A stretch of 64,000 nucleotides of DNA, taken from assembly GCF_004339675.1 (NCBI RefSeq), contig NZ_SLVM01000003.1:124001-188000 (forward strand), given 5' to 3'. The notes beneath the pieces are model-generated. The model saw only the letters and a list, made by a program, of their open reading frames with translations. It made no database searches and was not told the origin of the DNA. A program made the position numbers and the translations under genes. The stretch is from Rhodovulum steppense (GTDB taxonomy: Bacteria > Pseudomonadota > Alphaproteobacteria > Rhodobacterales > Rhodobacteraceae). Below, one piece after another: positions 25,857 to 34,879 of the stretch (its first letter is position 1; each line of letters starts with the position of its first letter).

Positions 25857-26918
25857 CTAGCTGGCGCGGGCGCGGATGCCGTTCTCGGCGGCGCCGGTGG
25901 GCACCAGGGCGCGGACCAGGTCCTTGACCGACAGGATGCCGACCTGCCGACCGTCACGCAGCACCCGGTAGCAGAGCCGCGTATCGCCCTCGGACAGCGC
26001 GATCACCGATTCCAGGGTGTCATCGGCATCGACATCGCCCGCAAGTCCGGCACGCGGCGCCTCGGTCCGCTCCATCACCGAGCGGACCCGCAGCACGCGG
26101 GCGCGGTTTATGTCGGAAATGAAGTCGACGATATAGGGGTCGTTGGGGTGCATCAGGATATGCTGCGGCTCGCCCTGCTGGACGATCTCGCCATCCTTGA
26201 GGATCACCAGATGGTCGGCGAGTTTCAGCGCCTCGTCCAGGTCGTGGGTGATGAAGACCACGGTCTTGTGCAACTCGTCCTGCAATTCCAGCAGCAGATC
26301 CTGCATGTCGGTGCGGATCAGCGGATCGAGCGCCGAGAATGCCTCGTCCATCAGCATGATATCGGCATTCGAGGTCAGCGCCCGCGCGATGCCGACGCGC
26401 TGCTGCATGCCGCCGGACAGCTGGTGCGGATACTGGTTGTCCTGCCCCTCCAGCCCGACGCGGTTCAGCCATTTGCGCGCCTCTTCTTCCCATTCGGGGC
26501 GGGGAATGCCGCGCACCTCCAGCGGGGTTCCGGCATTTTCCAGAACGCTGCGGTGGGGCAACAGGGCGAATTTCTGGAACACCATCGACATGTTCTCGCG
26601 TCGCAACCGGCGCAGTTGCTCCTCGCCATAGGCCAGAACGTCCTCGCCATTGACCACGACCTCGCCCGCGGTGGGTTCGATCAGGCGGTTGAGGTGCCGG
26701 ATCAGCGTGGACTTGCCCGAACCCGACAGGCCCATGATGACCGTGATCCGGCCCGCGCGCATGTCCACGTTGATGTCCCGCAGGCCCAGGACATGGCCGT
26801 GGGCCTCCAGCAGTTCGGCCTTTCCCATTCCGGCGCGGACATGGTCGAGTGCCGCGACAGGATGCGCCCCGAAGACCTTGTAGAGGTTGCGGATCGAGAT
26901 CTTGATATCGTCGCTCAT
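25857..26918 (-). CDS. Glycine-betaine/choline-type ABC transporter ATPase (ProV/OpuAA family)
   Basis: A 353-residue ATPase. Walker A GLSGSGKST lies near residue 64, the ABC signature is LSGGMQQRVGIARAL, and the Walker B region is IMLMDEAFSALDP. A C-terminal CBS-like regulatory part follows (RVRSVMERTEAP, LCYRVLRDGRQVGILSVKDL), as in osmotically regulated OpuA/ProV proteins. It follows the permease by ten bases and the binding-protein gene lies beyond. Substrate is a quaternary amine by family; choline and betaine cannot be separated from sequence alone. Confidence 0.9.
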   Translation of the reverse strand: MSDDIKISIRNLYKVFGAHPVAALDHVRAGMGKAELLEAHGHVLGLRDINVDMRAGRITVIMGLSGSGKSTLIRHLNRLIEPTAGEVVVNGEDVLAYGEEQLRRLRRENMSMVFQKFALLPHRSVLENAGTPLEVRGIPRPEWEEEARKWLNRVGLEGQDNQYPHQLSGGMQQRVGIARALTSNADIMLMDEAFSALDPLIRTDMQDLLLELQDELHKTVVFITHDLDEALKLADHLVILKDGEIVQQGEPQHILMHPNDPYIVDFISDINRARVLRVRSVMERTEAPRAGLAGDVDADDTLESVIALSEGDTRLCYRVLRDGRQVGILSVKDLVRALVPTGAAENGIRARAS

Positions 26919-26928
26919 CCCCCGGCCC

Positions 26929-27963
26929 TCACTGCTTCTGCGACGCGTTCACGCGCGCCAGTGCCGCCTTGGTCACCCGATCGAGGATGACCGCCAGCAG
27001 CACGATGCCCAGCCCCGACACGAGGCCCACGCCCAACTCCAGGTTGCGGATTCCGCGCAGCACCAGAACGCCCAGCCCCGGTGCCGAGACCAGCGAGGCG
27101 ATTACGACCATGGCCAGGCTCATCATGATGGTCTGGTTGACGCCCGCCATGATGTTGGGCAGCGCCAGCGGGATCTGGACGCCTTTCAGCTTCTGCCATG
27201 AGGTCATGCCGAAGGCGTCGGCGGCCTCGATCACCTCCTTGTCGACCAGCCGGATGCCCAGGTTCGTCAGCCGGATAACCGGCACGATGGCGTAAAGGAT
27301 GATCGCGATGCCGTAGAGCTTCGGCTCGGTCACCGAGAACAGGAAGATCAGCGGGATCAGGTAGACGAAGGGCGGCAGCGTCTGAAGCATGTCCAGCACC
27401 GGGATCGTCATGTTCTGGAAGGTGTTGCTGCGCGACATGGCGATGCCGATGGGCACCCCGATCAGCACGCAGATCGCCGCGCAGACGAAGATGATCGCCA
27501 GCGTCTGCATCGCGTAATCGTAATGGTCGATGAAGGCCAGGAACCCGATGCAGAGCGCGACGAACCCCACCAGTTTCACCGAGCGCGCGACCAGTTGCGT
27601 GACCAGCAGCAGCAGCGGGATCATGATCCACCAGGGCGCCGTCTGAAACAACCACAGCGCGCCTTCGAGAAACCAGCTGAGCGGCTGGGTCAAAGGGTCG
27701 AGAAAAAGGCTGAGGCCGTCCTTGATGGACAGAAAGCCGTTTTCCAGACCCTTGGTCAGATCGCGCGCCTGGGGAAAGTTCGGGCAGGCCCGATTCAGCG
27801 CGTCCATCGAGGGAAAGGGCAGATCCCAGATCGTGGGGGCGGGCGCCGCGCCGCCGCTGGCCCGTCCGATCAGGTCGGCCATCGACATCGGCGCACTGCT
27901 ACCGCCCGACTCGCACCATCCGCGCAGCCCCAACCCGTCGAACAGGAAATCGTAACTCGCCAT
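26929..27963 (-). CDS. Glycine-betaine/choline-type ABC transporter permease (ProW family)
   Basis: A 344-residue permease with about six to seven membrane helices. A hydrophilic N-terminal part of about 100 residues (with WDLPFPSMDALNRACPN) precedes the membrane domain, as in ProW. The coupling loop IRLTNLGIRLVDKEVIEAAD with the EAA motif (AADAFGMTSWQKLKGVQIPL) is clear. Located between the binding protein and ATPase genes, all on the minus strand. A hairpin (28011-28036) separates it from the binding-protein gene. Confidence 0.9.
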   Translation of the reverse strand: MASYDFLFDGLGLRGWCESGGSSAPMSMADLIGRASGGAAPAPTIWDLPFPSMDALNRACPNFPQARDLTKGLENGFLSIKDGLSLFLDPLTQPLSWFLEGALWLFQTAPWWIMIPLLLLVTQLVARSVKLVGFVALCIGFLAFIDHYDYAMQTLAIIFVCAAICVLIGVPIGIAMSRSNTFQNMTIPVLDMLQTLPPFVYLIPLIFLFSVTEPKLYGIAIILYAIVPVIRLTNLGIRLVDKEVIEAADAFGMTSWQKLKGVQIPLALPNIMAGVNQTIMMSLAMVVIASLVSAPGLGVLVLRGIRNLELGVGLVSGLGIVLLAVILDRVTKAALARVNASQKQ

Positions 27964-28010
27964 CTTTCGGTTCTCCGTTGCCGGGCCCGCAAGACCCGTC
28001 GTGAAACGAA

Positions 28011-28036
28011 GACGGGCCCGCCGGGGCAGGCCCGTC
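28011..28036 (-). terminator. Hairpin between binding-protein and permease genes
   Basis: GACGGGCC and GGCCCGTC form an 8-bp stem; on the minus strand it is followed by TTCGTTT. In this position it could partly end the binding-protein message and so let it be made in excess over the permease. No perfect T tract. Confidence 0.45.
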
Positions 28037-28054
28037 CGTCGGCATGGGCCGGGA

Positions 28055-29026
28055 TTACTGGCTCAACAGTGCGGCCAGCCGCTCGCGCGCGGCGTCGTTC
28101 AGCCAGGCCGACCAGAGATCCGGATAGGTGGTCAGGAAATGCACCGCCGCCTCTTCGCCCGAGGCGCTGTTCTCGTCCATCCAGGCGACGACCGAACTCA
28201 TCACGTCGACATCGAAGCTGACCTTGGCCAGGAACGCGGCCGCGTCGGGTTCGCGTTCGGCGAAATCGGCGGTGACCACGGTCAGCACCGGCGCCGCGGG
28301 GAAGGCCGAGGGTTTCGGGTCCGGATTGGCCGGGTTCTGGTTGGCCGCATGGGCGGCGGCGTCATAGTCGCCCATGTCGACGGCGACCATGTCGTATTTG
28401 CCCAGAACCGCGGTCGGCGCCCAGTAATAGCCGAACCAAGGCTGTCGGTTCTCGTAGGCCGAGGCCATCGAGGAGGCCAGCGTCTCGCCCGAGCCGTGGT
28501 TGAAGATCCGCAGCCCCGCCTCTTGCAGGCCGAAGGCGGGGATCAGATTGTCGTTGACGATGCGGCAGCCCCAGCCGTCGGGACAGTTGTTGAAGGTGCC
28601 GCCCACGAGGTCGGGATTGGCCAGGATGCCCTCGATCGTGGTCAGTTCGGGATGGGCCTCGGCCAGGTAGGAGGGGATCCACCAGCCCTCCACCCCGCCG
28701 GGGCTGAGAACCTCGCCCAGTTCCACGACCTTGCCCTCGGCCTTGAGGCGGGCATAGACCTCGCCGGTCGAGTTGATCCACATCTCGGAGACAGTGTCCG
28801 GGCGGCCATTCTCGGCGATCGAGGTGACCGCGGGCACGGTGTCCGAGGGCACGACGCTGACCGTGCAGCCATAGCCCTGTTCGAGCAGGAATTTCTCAAC
28901 CTGGGTCACGACCGAGGCCGAGGACCAGTTCATTTCGGCGATCGACACCGTGCCGCATTCGGCCTGGGCCAGGGTCGGGATGGCCAGCGCACAAAACAGG
29001 GCGCCCGCAGCGGTCTGATGTTTCAT
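28055..29026 (-). CDS. Glycine-betaine/choline-type ABC transporter substrate-binding protein
   Basis: A 323-residue periplasmic binding protein of the OpuAC/ProX class with a signal peptide (residues 1-22, ending TLAQAE). Aromatic residues expected to cage the quaternary amine are frequent (EGWWIPSYL, QPWFGYYWAPTA). The start at 29026 has a perfect AGGAGG Shine-Dalgarno; the frame is open eight codons further but without such a site. Divergent from the class V aminotransferase gene. Paired Cys in ECGTVSIA and NNCPDGWGCRIV suggest disulfides. Confidence 0.9.
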   Translation of the reverse strand: MKHQTAAGALFCALAIPTLAQAECGTVSIAEMNWSSASVVTQVEKFLLEQGYGCTVSVVPSDTVPAVTSIAENGRPDTVSEMWINSTGEVYARLKAEGKVVELGEVLSPGGVEGWWIPSYLAEAHPELTTIEGILANPDLVGGTFNNCPDGWGCRIVNDNLIPAFGLQEAGLRIFNHGSGETLASSMASAYENRQPWFGYYWAPTAVLGKYDMVAVDMGDYDAAAHAANQNPANPDPKPSAFPAAPVLTVVTADFAEREPDAAAFLAKVSFDVDVMSSVVAWMDENSASGEEAAVHFLTTYPDLWSAWLNDAARERLAALLSQ

Positions 29027-29331
29027 CGTGTTTCCTCCTGGGAAGTTCATCCTGGATATCGGCCCGCGTCGGATTTCCCGTCACGAAGCAGGCCTGCGGA
29101 ACCGGTTCCGGCGTCCGCGCGGCAATGCGCGTCGTGTCGCGCAGGGCATCTGCCACGCCCAAGGCGTCGGCAACCGGACAACCGACAGGGGGCGGGGACA
29201 GACCGGCGCCACACTGGCGGCGCTACGCACCCGTCCCTGTCGATATCGCGGAGATGTTATGTCACCGGTCCGGGAATGCCAACCGGGAGTTTTCCATTTG
29301 CGACATTGTCTGTCGTTTTTCGTCATTGAAC

Positions 29332-29353
29332 GCCCGCCGGGGACGGGCTTTTT
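29332..29353 (+). terminator. Terminator-like hairpin in the leader of the aminotransferase gene
   Basis: GCCCG-loop-CGGGC stem (29332-29348) followed by TTTTT (29349-29353), 62 bases before the aminotransferase start. It may end a short RNA or act as an attenuator. The rest of the 388-base divergent gap (29027-29414) shows no gene; no known riboswitch core was recognised. Confidence 0.5.
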
Positions 29354-29414
29354 CGCTGGCGCGGGGCCGGTTCCGGGCATAGATCTGAGCCCGAACAGAA
29401 CAGGAGGCCCCGCG

Positions 29415-30548
29415 TTGCCCGGCTTGTGTCCCGATGTCGATCCCGAAGGCCTGAGCGAATTCTCGGTGGTGTTCACCGACCGCTCGCTGAACCACATGTC
29501 GGCGAAGTTCCAGAGCGTCATGCGCGACATCTCGGCGATGCTGCGCGAGGTCTATGGCGCCGAGGCGGTGGCGCTTGTGCCCGGCGGCGGCACCTTCGCG
29601 ATGGAGGCGGTGGCCCGCCAGTTCGCGACCGGACGCCGCGCACTGATCGTCCGCAATGGCTGGTTCTCCTATCGCTGGACGCAGATCTTCGAGGCGGGCG
29701 GTTTCGCGGCCGAAACCACGGTGGTCATGGCGCGGCCCTCCGGCAACACGCCCCACGCCCCCTATGCGCCCCCGCCGATCGAGGATGTCACCGCCGCGAT
29801 CCGCGACACGCGCCCCGAGGTCGTCTTTGCCCCGCATGTCGAAACCTCGTCGGGCATCATCCTGCCCGACGACTATATCCGCCATATGGCCGTGGCCGCG
29901 CATGAGGTCGGCGCGCTGATGGTGCTGGACTGCATCGCCTCGGGCTGCGTCTGGGTGGACATGGCGCAAACCGGCGTCGATGTGCTGATCTCGGCCCCGC
30001 AAAAGGGCTGGTCGGCCTCGCCCTCGGCGGGAATGGTGATGCTGTCGGCCCGCGCCGCCGCCCGGCTTGAGGAAACCGCCTCGAATTCATTCGCGATGGA
30101 CCTGAAGAAGTGGCGCGCCATCATGAAGGCCTACGAGGATGGCGGCCACGCCTATCACGCCACCATGCCGACCGATGCGCTGGTCGGCCTGCGCGACGCG
30201 ATGGCCGAGACGAAGGCCATGGGCTTCGACGCCGCGAAAGCGGCGCAATGGAAGCTTGGTCAATCCGTGCGCGAGATGCTGGCCGGGATGGGTGTCGCTT
30301 CGGTGGCCGCCCCGGGCTTTGGCGCGCCCGGCGTCGTGGTGTCCCATACCGACGATCCCGACATCCAGAACGGCCGGAAATTCGTCGCCGAAGGCATGCA
30401 GATCGCCGCGGGCGTGCCGCTTCAGGTGGGCGAGGGCGCCGGGTTCCGCACCTTCCGGCTGGGCCTGTTCGGTCTGGACAAGCTGACCGATATCGACGGC
30501 ACGCTGGCGCGACTGCGCGCGGTTCTGGAACGGGTGATCGGGGCCTGA
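29415..30548 (+). CDS. Class V aminotransferase (alanine/serine-glyoxylate type)
   Basis: A 377-residue PLP enzyme. Seen are the substrate/PLP region LVPGGGTFAMEAVARQFATG, the PLP-holding aspartate in MVLDCIASGC and the Schiff-base lysine in LISAPQKGWSASPSAGMVML. The start is taken as TTG at 29415 because CAGGAGG lies seven bases upstream and family proteins begin near here (PGLCPDVDPEGLSEF); in-frame codons further upstream would add unlike sequence. It likely transfers amino groups between a small amino acid and glyoxylate or pyruvate. Divergence from the betaine transporter suggests a link with betaine-glycine-serine catabolism; that is inference. Confidence 0.85.
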   Translation: MPGLCPDVDPEGLSEFSVVFTDRSLNHMSAKFQSVMRDISAMLREVYGAEAVALVPGGGTFAMEAVARQFATGRRALIVRNGWFSYRWTQIFEAGGFAAETTVVMARPSGNTPHAPYAPPPIEDVTAAIRDTRPEVVFAPHVETSSGIILPDDYIRHMAVAAHEVGALMVLDCIASGCVWVDMAQTGVDVLISAPQKGWSASPSAGMVMLSARAAARLEETASNSFAMDLKKWRAIMKAYEDGGHAYHATMPTDALVGLRDAMAETKAMGFDAAKAAQWKLGQSVREMLAGMGVASVAAPGFGAPGVVVSHTDDPDIQNGRKFVAEGMQIAAGVPLQVGEGAGFRTFRLGLFGLDKLTDIDGTLARLRAVLERVIGA

Positions 30549-30592
30549 TTTCCGGCGAGCGAGGCGCGGCCGGTTCATCGGCATGTCGATGA

Positions 30593-30610
30593 CCTCCGCG
30601 CGAGCGGAGG
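30593..30610 (+). terminator. Hairpin after the aminotransferase gene
   Basis: CCTCCGC-GCGA-GCGGAGG, a 7-bp perfect stem with a GNRA-type loop 45 bases after the stop codon. No T tract, so a weak terminator or 3'-end stabiliser. Confidence 0.4.
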
Positions 30611-30635
30611 TAATGCGCGCCGGGGTCGGGTGTCT

Positions 30636-30671
30636 TTCAGGCGTGAGGCCAATCTCACGGTGAAGCCTGAA
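30636..30671 (+). promoter_or_regulatory. Hairpin next to a Shine-Dalgarno sequence
   Basis: TTCAGGC-GTGAG-loop-CTCAC-GGTGAA-GCCTGAA forms a 7-bp outer and a 5-bp inner stem. It ends at the AAGGAGG Shine-Dalgarno (30670-30676) of the broken small gene that follows, so it could have masked the ribosome-binding site. Confidence 0.4.
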
Positions 30672-30682
30672 GGAGGCAGGAC

Positions 30683-30905
30683 ATGGAACGCACTCCGCGG
30701 CCCTCGCCCTTGCCTTTCTGTCCGCCGGGGCCGCCTCGGCCATGTACAGCATGATGCCCTGTCCTCCGACGAAGCGTACTCGATCCGGCAATACGCGCCC
30801 GGCGCCGGTCTTTCCGGCCTGACCCGGGGTGAGATCCTGCAGATCGTGAACCATATCGGGACGGACGCGACCCCGCCCGAGACCCGCGGATCATCCGCAG
30901 AATGA
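30683..30905 (+). pseudogene. Broken gene for a small secreted protein
   Basis: An ATG at 30683 has AAGGAGG seven bases upstream, but its own frame soon stops. Shifting by one base gives a good signal peptide (ALALAFLSAGAASAMYS), and shifting again from about 30745 gives SSDEAYSIRQYAPGAGLSGL followed by TRGEILQIVNHI and a stop at 30903. The last part resembles small exported proteins of Rhodobacteraceae as I remember them. Two frameshifts are needed, so this is a decayed gene or carries sequencing errors. The remaining sequence from 30906 to 31094 shows no gene. Confidence 0.5.
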
Positions 30906-31094
30906 CGGCGTGATCGGCAGGACCGACAGGACGGGATGGCTCTGGACCGGCGGGGGCGGGCCGACATCGTCCGCGCGGCCCTTGCGCAGAGGCGTTCACG
31001 AATGTTTGCTTCACGCGATTGCGTGTCGCATTTCAGAACGATTATTCTTCTATTTCCGCCCATGCCTTTGCCGGGACATGCGGGAGTACGGGCA

Positions 31095-31694
31095 ATGCGG
31101 AACAGGATCGACGATGAAAGGCAGGTGCCCGATCTGCTTGCCTCGGGCGACCGGGCCACATTCGAGCGGCTATATCGCCAGCATAACGGCGCGATGATCC
31201 GGGTCTGCACCGCGATCGTCGGCAACCGGGCCGCTGCGGAAGAGGTCGTGCAGGATGGCTGGATCGCGATCCTGCAGAATATCGGCGGGTTCGAGGGCCG
31301 CGCGTCGCTGGCCGGATGGATGTTCGCCATCGTCCTCAACAAGGCGAAAAGCCGCGCGCGGCGGGACGGAAGGTCGGTGTCCTTCGACGCGGGCGGCGAG
31401 GAGAACAGCCTGGCCGCCGCCTTCGACGGGCGCGGGCGGTGGAAGGACATGCCCGAGCTTTGGGACGAGGTCACGCCCGAGCGGATACTGGCCGGGCGCC
31501 GGGTGCTGGACCATGTCACCGCCGCCATCGAGGCCCTGCCCCCGGCCCAGCGCGCCGTCATCGTGCTGCGCGGCCAGCACGGGCTGGACCCGGCCGAGGT
31601 CTGCGCGGCGCTGGGGATCAGCGAAGGCAACATGCGGGTGCTGCTGCATCGCGCGCGGCTGGCGGTGCGGGCGGCGCTTGACGATCTGCTGTAG
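31095..31694 (+). CDS. ECF-type RNA polymerase sigma factor
   Basis: A 199-residue sigma-70-family protein with region 2 (FERLYRQHNGAMIRVCTAIV, AEEVVQDGWIAILQNI, LAGWMFAIVLNKAKSRARR) and region 4 (AIEALPPAQRAVIVLRGQHG, ALGISEGNMRVLLHRAR). Regions 1 and 3 are absent, as in ECF sigma factors. The ATG at 31095 has GGGAG eight bases upstream; in-frame ATGs further upstream would add a tail without homology. The next gene, 95 bases later, is a zinc-finger anti-sigma candidate. The signal sensed is unknown; metal stress is possible given the bufferin operon nearby. Confidence 0.9.
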   Translation: MRNRIDDERQVPDLLASGDRATFERLYRQHNGAMIRVCTAIVGNRAAAEEVVQDGWIAILQNIGGFEGRASLAGWMFAIVLNKAKSRARRDGRSVSFDAGGEENSLAAAFDGRGRWKDMPELWDEVTPERILAGRRVLDHVTAAIEALPPAQRAVIVLRGQHGLDPAEVCAALGISEGNMRVLLHRARLAVRAALDDLL

Positions 31695-31725
31695 CATCCC
31701 GTCGCGGGGGCGGGTCGGGGATGGC

Positions 31726-31733
31726 GTGTAACG
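31726..31733 (+). promoter_or_regulatory. GTGTAACG element upstream of the anti-sigma gene
   Basis: GTGTAACG, 55 bases before the anti-sigma start. The same octamer occurs on the minus strand upstream of the bufferin precursor gene (35242-35249). TGTAAC-type elements are typical -35 sequences of ECF sigma factors. A GTCT lies 16 bases downstream as a possible -10. Inferred. Confidence 0.35.
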
Positions 31734-31788
31734 GAACGCGGGATCGGGAGTCTTCCCGACAACCGGATGGAAGGCAGGGACTGGCCCG

Positions 31789-32037
31789 ATGTTGAACTGC
31801 AAGGACGTCGCCGCACGCGCGAGCGCGTTGATCGACGGCGAGTTGAGCGGGTGGCAGGCCATGCAGATGCGCCTGCATCTGGCGATGTGCCGGGGTTGCA
31901 GCGCCTTTGTCGGCCAGATCCGGCAGACCCGCGATCTGACCGAGGCGGCCCTGCGCGAGGGGACGGCGCATCCGGGCGATGATGCGCGGCTGGCCGCGAT
32001 CCTTGCGCGCCTTCCCGATCAGCGCCGGGGGGTCTGA
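31789..32037 (+). CDS. Zinc-finger anti-sigma factor candidate
   Basis: An 82-residue cytosolic protein with the ZAS motif H-x3-C-x2-C (HLAMCRGC, residues about 29-36) after the N-terminal CKDVAARASALIDGELSG. Short ZAS proteins of this type bind ECF sigma factors. It lies right after the sigma gene on the same strand. No membrane helix is present, so it would be a soluble anti-sigma, perhaps sensing redox or metals directly through Cys/His. It ends 22 bases from the convergent TetR gene. Confidence 0.75.
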   Translation: MLNCKDVAARASALIDGELSGWQAMQMRLHLAMCRGCSAFVGQIRQTRDLTEAALREGTAHPGDDARLAAILARLPDQRRGV

Positions 32038-32059
32038 ACGCGCGGCGGCCCGGCCGGTT

Positions 32060-32692
32060 TCAGCGCGCGCCCGGCCGAAGCAGGGCGGCCTGCGCGGCGC
32101 GGGCGACGGGCGCGAGTTCACCGGCCCCGGCGCCCGAGCGGGCGCGCAGCATCAGGCCGCGGGCGACGGCGGCGGCCAGTCCCGCCGCCGCGGGGGCGCC
32201 GGTCTCGCCCGTCTCGTCCCATCCGGCGGCGCGGAAGCGGGCCGCCAGCCGGGCCTCCATCCCGTCATAGCGCCGGGCCAGTTCGGCGCGGAAGGCCGGG
32301 TTCGCCCCGGCGGCATCGGCCAGCACGCAGGAGATCAGGCAGCCGGGCGTCCCGGGGTCGGCCGTGGCCAGCGCGATCACCTGCTCGAAGAAGGCGGCCA
32401 GATCCTCGGCCAGCGTGCCACAAGGCCCCAGAGCGGCCACCACCGGAACGATCCGCGTCTCGACATATTGGCCGATGGCGGCCAGGAACAGCCCCTGCTT
32501 GTCGCCGTAGAGATGGTAGAGGCTTGCCCGCGGCATCCGCATCGCGCGGCAGAGCCTGTCGATCGAGGCGCCGTCATAGCCCGCGGCCCAGAACACGCGG
32601 ATCGCCGCGTCAAGCGCCGCGCGCTCGTCGAACTGGCGGGGTCGGCCGCGCGGGCGCGGGTCTGCGATGCTGGGGCTGTCTCCTGGGGCCAT
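32060..32692 (-). CDS. TetR/AcrR-family transcriptional regulator
   Basis: A 210-residue regulator. The N-terminal helix-turn-helix is clear: AALDAAIRVFWAAGYDGASI, RLCRAMRMPRASLYHLYGDK. The C-terminal domain resembles TetR_C proteins with LISCVLADAAGANPAFRAEL. The start at 32692 gives MAPGDSPSIADPRPRGRPRQ, the basic GRPRQFDE being common in this subgroup. It lies 69 bases downstream of doxX on the same strand and may regulate that operon; a Cys-containing stretch (DPGTPGCLISC) could sense small electrophiles. Confidence 0.87.
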   Translation of the reverse strand: MAPGDSPSIADPRPRGRPRQFDERAALDAAIRVFWAAGYDGASIDRLCRAMRMPRASLYHLYGDKQGLFLAAIGQYVETRIVPVVAALGPCGTLAEDLAAFFEQVIALATADPGTPGCLISCVLADAAGANPAFRAELARRYDGMEARLAARFRAAGWDETGETGAPAAAGLAAAVARGLMLRARSGAGAGELAPVARAAQAALLRPGAR

Positions 32693-32761
32693 CCTGCCAA
32701 GATAGGCAGGGCGGCGGTCGGGACAATCCGCTTTCCGCGCGGCGCCGGTCGGGTTCGGCCG

Positions 32762-33232
32762 TCACGCGGCCTGCGCGGCGGCGGGGCGCGGCCGCGGCCT
32801 GCCGGGGTCCAGCCCCAGCAGGTGGTCGAGCGAGGCCCGCCCCGGCCCGCCTGCGACGAGTGCCAACAGCGCGGCGGCCCAGAGGCCGTGGGTGATCCAG
32901 GCGCCGGGATAGACGAAGATCTGGATCACCGCCGTCATGGCCAGCAATCCCAGCGCCGAGAACCGGGTGAAAAGGCCGAGGATCAGCAGGACCGGCAGCA
33001 CATGCTCGGCCAGGGTGGCCAGAACGGCGGCCAGTTCGTGCGGGATGACCGGAAGCGCGTATTCATGCTCGAACAGGAACCAGGTGGAGTCCCTGATCGA
33101 GAACAGCCCGTCGACCTTGGTGCGGCCCGATTGCAGGAAGACCATCGCCGGGAAGAGGCGCAGCCCGAGGACGACGAGATCATTCGGAACATGGGCAAGC
33201 GCCCGGTTCAGGCTGCGGATCAGGGGTTTCAT
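32762..33232 (-). CDS. DoxX-family membrane protein of the bufferin operon
   Basis: A 156-residue inner-membrane protein with four hydrophobic helices ([40 protein letters not shown], then two more) and the DoxX N-terminal pattern with KVDG. Its start overlaps the preceding DUF2063 gene by 53 bases. DoxX proteins are frequent members of DUF2282/DUF692/DUF2063 operons; the role there is not settled and may involve redox support or export. Confidence 0.82.
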   Translation of the reverse strand: MKPLIRSLNRALAHVPNDLVVLGLRLFPAMVFLQSGRTKVDGLFSIRDSTWFLFEHEYALPVIPHELAAVLATLAEHVLPVLLILGLFTRFSALGLLAMTAVIQIFVYPGAWITHGLWAAALLALVAGGPGRASLDHLLGLDPGRPRPRPAAAQAA

Positions 33233-34007
33233 CGTCGGTCCTCCCGGGGGTGATGAGGGCGCCCGCCTGCATCAGGCGGACGAGGATGGGCTGGGGGTCA
33301 TGCGCGGGCTGGGCCGTGGCGGCACGGTGCGCGGCGGCGGTCAGCGGGGCGCCGGTGCGCAGGGCCTCGACCAGCGCGGCATCGCCCGGGCCGATGGCGG
33401 CGACCGGCACGTCGAAGCGGGTATCGCGCAGGATCAGGGCGGTCTCGGCCGCGGGGGGGAACGGGCCGCCTGGGTCGCGGCCGGGCTGGTTCGCGGCCCA
33501 GATCGACACCGCCGGATGGGCAAGCCGCAGCACCTGCACCGAGGGGTGAAGGCAGAGCCGCAGGCGGGACGGATCGGCCCCGGCCAGCGCCGCGGGCAGC
33601 AGGGGTGGCCGGTCGGCGGCATGGAAGGCAAGGCCGCGGGCATGCTCGATCCGGGCGATGTCGGCCAGGTAGGGATGGGCGGCCAGCGGCGGAAAGGTCT
33701 CCAGAAACCCGGGCAGGTCCGCGCCCCAGTCCAGCAGAACGGGCGAGCGCGGCCGGTGGGTTTCCGCGAAGACCCGGGCCATCGCGCGGAAGAAGTCTTC
33801 GCCCAGCAGCCGCCGGATCACCGGGAAGCGGGCGGCCAGCGCGTCGATCAGGCCGATGGCGACGTTGTTGCGGTAGACCGCGAAGCGGCGCGCGGCCTCG
33901 TCCGGCATCTTGGCGGTCAGGCCCGGCGGCAGTATGCCGTCCCGCAGCCCGGCGGCGAAGCGGGCGGTGAAGTCAGGATGCGCGGGCAAGGCCCTGCCCC
34001 CCGCCAT
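33180..34007 (-). CDS. bufC1: BufC-like protein (DUF2063, putative DNA-binding domain family)
   Basis: A 275-residue protein. The N-terminal helical DUF2063 domain is recognised by [34 protein letters not shown] and [20 protein letters not shown], followed by [20 protein letters not shown]. Despite the family's old name, members encoded beside DUF692 act as partner proteins of the maturase. It overlaps the DUF692 gene by 35 bases and doxX by 53 bases, pointing to tight co-translation. Confidence 0.85.
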   Translation of the reverse strand: MAGGRALPAHPDFTARFAAGLRDGILPPGLTAKMPDEAARRFAVYRNNVAIGLIDALAARFPVIRRLLGEDFFRAMARVFAETHRPRSPVLLDWGADLPGFLETFPPLAAHPYLADIARIEHARGLAFHAADRPPLLPAALAGADPSRLRLCLHPSVQVLRLAHPAVSIWAANQPGRDPGGPFPPAAETALILRDTRFDVPVAAIGPGDAALVEALRTGAPLTAAAHRAATAQPAHDPQPILVRLMQAGALITPGRTDDETPDPQPEPGACPCSE

Positions 34008-34824
34008 CCAGGATCGCCTGCGCCCGGTCGGCCTCGGCGGCGAGCACGGGCCAGTCGGGCAGATCGTTGTCCCATTCGACCAGCGTGGGCCGGGGACCGA
34101 TGCGCGCGATCACCTCGGCGTAAAGCGTCCAGACCGGGTCGGCGACGGGGCTGCCATGGGTGTCGATCAGCAGCGGGCCGGAGGGCAGATCCTCGCTGTC
34201 ATGGCCGCCCAGATGGATCTCGCCCACCCGATCCATCGGGAAATCGGCCAGATAGGCCCGCGGATCGGTGCGGTGATTGCTGGCCGAGACGAAGACATTG
34301 TTGATGTCGAGCAACAGCCCGCAGCCGGTGCGGCGGCTTATCTCGGACAGGAAGTCGACCTCGGGGATCGTCGATTGCGCGAAGAGCACACAGGTCGCGG
34401 GGTTTTCCAGCAGCATGCGCCGCCCCAGCGCCTGTTGCACCGCGTCGACATGGTCGCAGACGATGGCCAGCGTTTCCCCGGTATAGGGCAGCGGCAGCAG
34501 GTCGTTGAGATACTCGGCCCCATGGCTTGACCAGGCGAGATGCTCGGAGAAGCTTTCGGGCTGGTAGCGGTCGATCAATGCCCGCAGGCGGGCGAGGTGA
34601 TCGGCATCGAGCGGCCCCGCCCCGCCGATGGACAGCCCGACCCCGTGCAGCGAGATCGGAAAATCCGCGCGCAGGGCGGTCAGCTGGGCATGGGGCAGGC
34701 CGCCCGCGCCCATGTAGTTCTCGGCATGGACCTCGAAAAAGCCGATGCGGGCGGCGGTTTCGCGGATCGCCGCGAAATGCTGCGGCTTGAAGCCGACACC
34801 GGCGGCATTGGGGAGAACGGTCAT
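33973..34824 (-). CDS. bufB1: BufB-like multinuclear iron maturase (DUF692)
   Basis: A 283-residue TIM-barrel DUF692 protein. Motifs include [94 protein letters not shown] and [12 protein letters not shown], which carry the His/Asp/Glu iron ligands of the family. DUF692 enzymes modify cysteines of ribosomal peptides; those beside DUF2282 precursors turn Cys into thiooxazoles in bufferins. It lies 55 bases after the precursor gene. Start ATG at 34824 gives the normal family length. Confidence 0.9.
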   Translation of the reverse strand: MTVLPNAAGVGFKPQHFAAIRETAARIGFFEVHAENYMGAGGLPHAQLTALRADFPISLHGVGLSIGGAGPLDADHLARLRALIDRYQPESFSEHLAWSSHGAEYLNDLLPLPYTGETLAIVCDHVDAVQQALGRRMLLENPATCVLFAQSTIPEVDFLSEISRRTGCGLLLDINNVFVSASNHRTDPRAYLADFPMDRVGEIHLGGHDSEDLPSGPLLIDTHGSPVADPVWTLYAEVIARIGPRPTLVEWDNDLPDWPVLAAEADRAQAILDGGGQGLARAS

Positions 34825-34879
34825 CGCGGACCCTCGCGGCTGGGATGGCCGGGGCGGGCCTGTGACCCGCCCCGAAGGA

